Notes under the pieces: generated by a model
What the model was told of the DNA's origin: nothing
What the model saw: the letters and a program-made list of their open reading frames with translations, nothing else
The model's database searches: none
Assembly: GCA_002418465.1 (NCBI GenBank)
Contig: DIEE01000201.1
Coordinates: 278-13,785 of the forward strand
Source of the DNA: Pseudomonas sp. UBA5782
GTDB lineage: Bacteria > Pseudomonadota > Gammaproteobacteria > Pseudomonadales > Pseudomonadaceae
Direction: 5' to 3'
DNA length: 13,508 nucleotides
Translations under genes and position numbers: made by a program
Part shown: piece by piece, positions 11,471 through 13,508 of the stretch
Position numbering within the stretch: the stretch's first letter is position 1
Layout of the letters: each line of letters opens with the position of its first letter

Positions 11471-13297
11471 AAGCGCAAGCCTTTCTTCAGGCCCGCGGCA
11501 TTTTCGCTGCTGGGCTTTTCCTCGTTTTCCCTGGCCGCCACGGTCGAACAGCCGCTGCTGCTCGACGAGCAGGTCAGCACCGCCACGCGTACCTCGCAGG
11601 ACGGCATCGCCGCGACCACGGTGATCGATCGCGAACAGATCGAGCGCAGCCAGGCGACCTCGGTGCCGGAGCTGCTGCGCCGCGTGCCCGGCGTCAGCCT
11701 AGTGAACAACGGCGGCCCCGGCAAGAGCACGTCGGTGAGCCTGCGCGGCAGCAACTCCAACCACGTGCTGGTGCTGATCGACGGCATCCGCGTCGGCTCG
11801 GCGACCACCGGTGATGTCGCCTTCCAGAACCTGCCGGTCGAGCTGATCGAGCGCATCGAGGTGGTTCGCGGCCCGCGTTCGGGGCTGTACGGCTCGGACG
11901 CCATCGGCGGGGTGATCCAGATATTCACCCGCAAGGGCAACGCGAACGGCAGCGCCAAGCCGTTCTTCTCCGCCGGCTACGGTACCCATGACAGCTACAG
12001 CGGCAGCGCCGGGGTTTCCGGCGGCAACCGCGACGGCTGGTACAACCTGGGCGTCAGCAGCAACGCCACCGATGGCATCAGCGCCCGCTCCGCCACGGCC
12101 GGCTATGAAGCCGATGCCGACGGTTACCGCGAACTGGCCGGCAGCTTCAGCGGCGGCTACCGCTTCGCCAACGGCCTGGAGCTGGACGGCAACCTGCTGC
12201 AGTCGAATTCGCACAACGACTACGATTCCGGCACCCGCGCCAACGCCGACGGCGTGCAGAAGGTCGCCGGCGCCCGCGCCCGCTACCGTCCGCTCGAACG
12301 CTGGCTGGTGACCCTGCAGGCCGGCCGCAGCGAGGACAAGAACGACACCTACGCCGGTTCCTCCTTCAACACGCGCATCGATACCCGTCGCGACAGCTTC
12401 AACTGGCAGAACGATTTCAGCGTGGCCAGCGGGCAACTGCTCACGCTCGGCTACGACCACCTGCACGACGAAGTGAACGGCACCACCGCGTTCCGCGAGG
12501 ATTCGCGCGACAACGACGGGTTGTTCGGCCAGTACCTGGCCAGCTTCGGCCGCAACGAGTGGCAGTTCAGCCTGCGCCGCGACCGCAACGAGCAGTTCGG
12601 CAACCACACCACCGGCAACCTCGGCTGGGCCTTCGCGCTGAGCGACGCGCTGCGTTTCACCAGCAGCTACGGCAGCGCGTTCAAGGCGCCGACCTTCAAC
12701 CAATTCTACCACCCGGTGAACGGCAACCCGGACCTCGAGGCGGAGAAGTCGCGCAACCTCGAATTCGGCCTCGAAGGCCAGCATGCCTGGGGCACCTGGT
12801 CGGTGAACGCCTTCCACGACGAGATCGACAACCTCATCGCCTACTTCAACGCCGGCAACGGGCTGCGCGCCTACAACATCGACAAGGCGGTGATCCGCGG
12901 CGTCGAGCTGAGCCTGGCCGGCGACTGGTTCGGCTGGGACTGGTCGACCAACGCCACCTTCCAGGACCCGCAGAACCGCTCCAGCCGCGCCAACCAGGGC
13001 GACCTGCTGCCGCGTCGCGCGCAGCAGCTGTTCAACCTCGATCTGGACCGCCGCTTCGGTCGCTTCGGCGCCGGCGCGTCGCTGCATGCCGAAGGGCGGC
13101 GCTGGGACAACGCGGCGAACACCACCGACCTGCACGGCTTCGCCACCGTCGATCTGCGCGGCGAGTACTGGCTGAACCCGGAATGGCGACTGCAGGCCAA
13201 GGTCACCAACCTGCTCGGCGCCGAGTACGAGACGGCCGCGACCTACAACCAGCCGGGCCAGGCGGTGTACCTCGTGGTGCGCTACCAGGCGCTCTAG
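11468..13297 (+). CDS. btuB: TonB-dependent vitamin B12 receptor BtuB
   Basis: BtuB is the outer-membrane, TonB-energised importer of cobalamin. From a TTG at 11468 the product is 609 residues, close to E. coli BtuB. A signal peptide spans about residues 1-24 (ending FSLAA). The TonB box DEQVSTATR (33-41) follows, then a plug domain (about 45-155: VPELLRRVPGVSL, LIDGIRVGS, ERIEVVRGPRSGLYGSDAIGG), and a 22-strand barrel fills the rest. TTG is chosen because GGAG (11455-11458) lies 9 bases upstream and within the riboswitch sequestrator. There is also no in-frame ATG between the aptamer and the signal peptide; the only upstream ATG, at 11282, lies inside the aptamer. The C-terminus ends VVRYQAL, lacking the usual terminal aromatic. 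Substrate assignment rests on the riboswitch and the cobB neighbour as well as on family resemblance. Confidence 0.93.
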   Translation: MKRKPFFRPAAFSLLGFSSFSLAATVEQPLLLDEQVSTATRTSQDGIAATTVIDREQIERSQATSVPELLRRVPGVSLVNNGGPGKSTSVSLRGSNSNHVLVLIDGIRVGSATTGDVAFQNLPVELIERIEVVRGPRSGLYGSDAIGGVIQIFTRKGNANGSAKPFFSAGYGTHDSYSGSAGVSGGNRDGWYNLGVSSNATDGISARSATAGYEADADGYRELAGSFSGGYRFANGLELDGNLLQSNSHNDYDSGTRANADGVQKVAGARARYRPLERWLVTLQAGRSEDKNDTYAGSSFNTRIDTRRDSFNWQNDFSVASGQLLTLGYDHLHDEVNGTTAFREDSRDNDGLFGQYLASFGRNEWQFSLRRDRNEQFGNHTTGNLGWAFALSDALRFTSSYGSAFKAPTFNQFYHPVNGNPDLEAEKSRNLEFGLEGQHAWGTWSVNAFHDEIDNLIAYFNAGNGLRAYNIDKAVIRGVELSLAGDWFGWDWSTNATFQDPQNRSSRANQGDLLPRRAQQLFNLDLDRRFGRFGAGASLHAEGRRWDNAANTTDLHGFATVDLRGEYWLNPEWRLQAKVTNLLGAEYETAATYNQPGQAVYLVVRYQAL

Positions 13298-13304
13298 GAC
13301 GGTG

Positions 13305-13373
13305 ATGATGAGCGGCTATCGCGAGCCCGCCCCGACGCCCCGCGCGCCCTCGACGTGGAGTCCCCGGCTGTGA
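13305..13373 (+). CDS. Possible 22-codon ORF coupled to cobB
   Basis: A short frame opens at ATG 13305 (or the adjacent ATG at 13308), just after the btuB stop. It ends at TGA 13371-13373, overlapping the cobB GTG start as GTGA. The predicted peptide is Pro/Arg-rich (MMSGYREPAPTPRAP...). It resembles no protein I know. The GTGA overlap would allow translational coupling to cobB, but the ribosome site is weak and the frame may be chance. It could also be the remnant of a lost gene. Confidence 0.2.
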   Translation: MMSGYREPAPTPRAPSTWSPRL

Positions 13374-13508
13374 GCGAAACCCGCCCGTGTCCCGCCCTGC
13401 TGATCGCCGCGCCCGCTTCCGGGCAGGGCAAGACCACCGTCACCGCCGCCCTGGCACGGCTGCATGCGCGCCAGGGGCGGCGCGTGCGGGTGTTCAAGTG
13501 CGGGCCGG
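13370..13508 (+). CDS. cobB: Cobyrinate a,c-diamide synthase CobB, N-terminal part (3' end outside window)
   Basis: CobB (CbiA in the anaerobic pathway) amidates the a and c side chains of (hydrogeno)byrinate using ATP and glutamine. The first 46 residues are present. They begin VSETRPCPALLIAAPASG and include the glutamine amidotransferase-type P-loop APASGQGKTT (14-23) and the RVFKCGP motif. The GTG start is supported by GGAG at 13357-13360, 9 bases upstream, and by correct family length before the P-loop. The gene follows btuB by 72 bases and so probably lies in the same B12-regulated transcript, leading into a cobalamin-synthesis cluster to the right. CobQ shares the same P-loop, but the position next to btuB and the starting sequence favour CobB. 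Confidence 0.9.
   Translation, partial: MSETRPCPALLIAAPASGQGKTTVTAALARLHARQGRRVRVFKCGP

Noticed and set aside
11699..13135. Long minus-strand open frame (478 codons) antisense to btuB
   Set aside because: It is an Ala/Val/Gly-rich shadow frame typical of GC-rich codon use, with no motif or ribosome site. The plus strand encodes a clear TonB-dependent receptor.
1..13508. CRISPR arrays, tRNA or rRNA genes, transposases, prophage or defence genes
   Set aside because: I saw no regularly spaced direct repeats, tRNA-like cloverleaves, rRNA segments, or transposase/integrase or nuclease-defence motifs.

Overview
The window is about 13.5 kb of GC-rich bacterial DNA with densely packed genes. The gene families (an Rnf operon ending in rnfH, a B12-riboswitch-controlled btuB beside cobB, ttcA next to a DnaJ-related gene) and the style of the intergenic hairpin repeats suggest a gammaproteobacterium of the Pseudomonas/Stutzerimonas type. 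This taxonomic call is inference, since no rRNA or species-specific gene is present.

Layout from left to right. (1) Positions 1-3154, plus strand: the 3' end of an rnf operon (rnfC end, rnfD, rnfG, rnfE, rnfH). The first four genes overlap by ATGA. They encode a membrane electron-transfer complex joining ferredoxin and NADH, with all expected Fe-S cysteines and flavin-attachment threonines visible. (2) Positions 3155-3640: about 490 bases without a credible gene, between converging genes. It holds a 72-bp nested palindrome and then a roughly 245-bp hairpin-rich element. (3) Positions 3641-6366, minus strand: a DnaJ-related protein, two paralogous Yip1-family membrane proteins separated by a clear intrinsic terminator, and a SprT-family zinc protein. 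(4) Positions 6490-8522, plus strand: ttcA (tRNA 2-thiocytidine synthesis), a small unknown lipoprotein and a divergent relative of DNA-3-methyladenine glycosylase I, probably one operon. (5) Positions 8523-10093: a regulatory gap with several palindromes, one matching the NtrC-site pattern, then two tandem NlpC/P60 cell-wall hydrolase lipoproteins. (6) Positions 10134-10964, minus strand: a calcineurin-like metallophosphoesterase. (7) Positions 11103-13508, plus strand: a promoter, a cobalamin riboswitch, a btuB-type TonB-dependent receptor starting at TTG, and the beginning of cobB, the start of a cobalamin-synthesis cluster.

The best-resolved regulatory system is the riboswitch. An 8-nt kissing-loop complement, a 9-nt anti-Shine-Dalgarno helix and a competing 6-nt helix are all visible, and together they indicate control of btuB translation. 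No wholly novel system is evident. The items most worth a second look are the structured intergenic elements, the glycosylase-like protein that lacks the family's key residues, the NtrC-like palindrome ahead of the NlpC genes, and the btuB-cobB junction, which lacks the cobO I would expect there.
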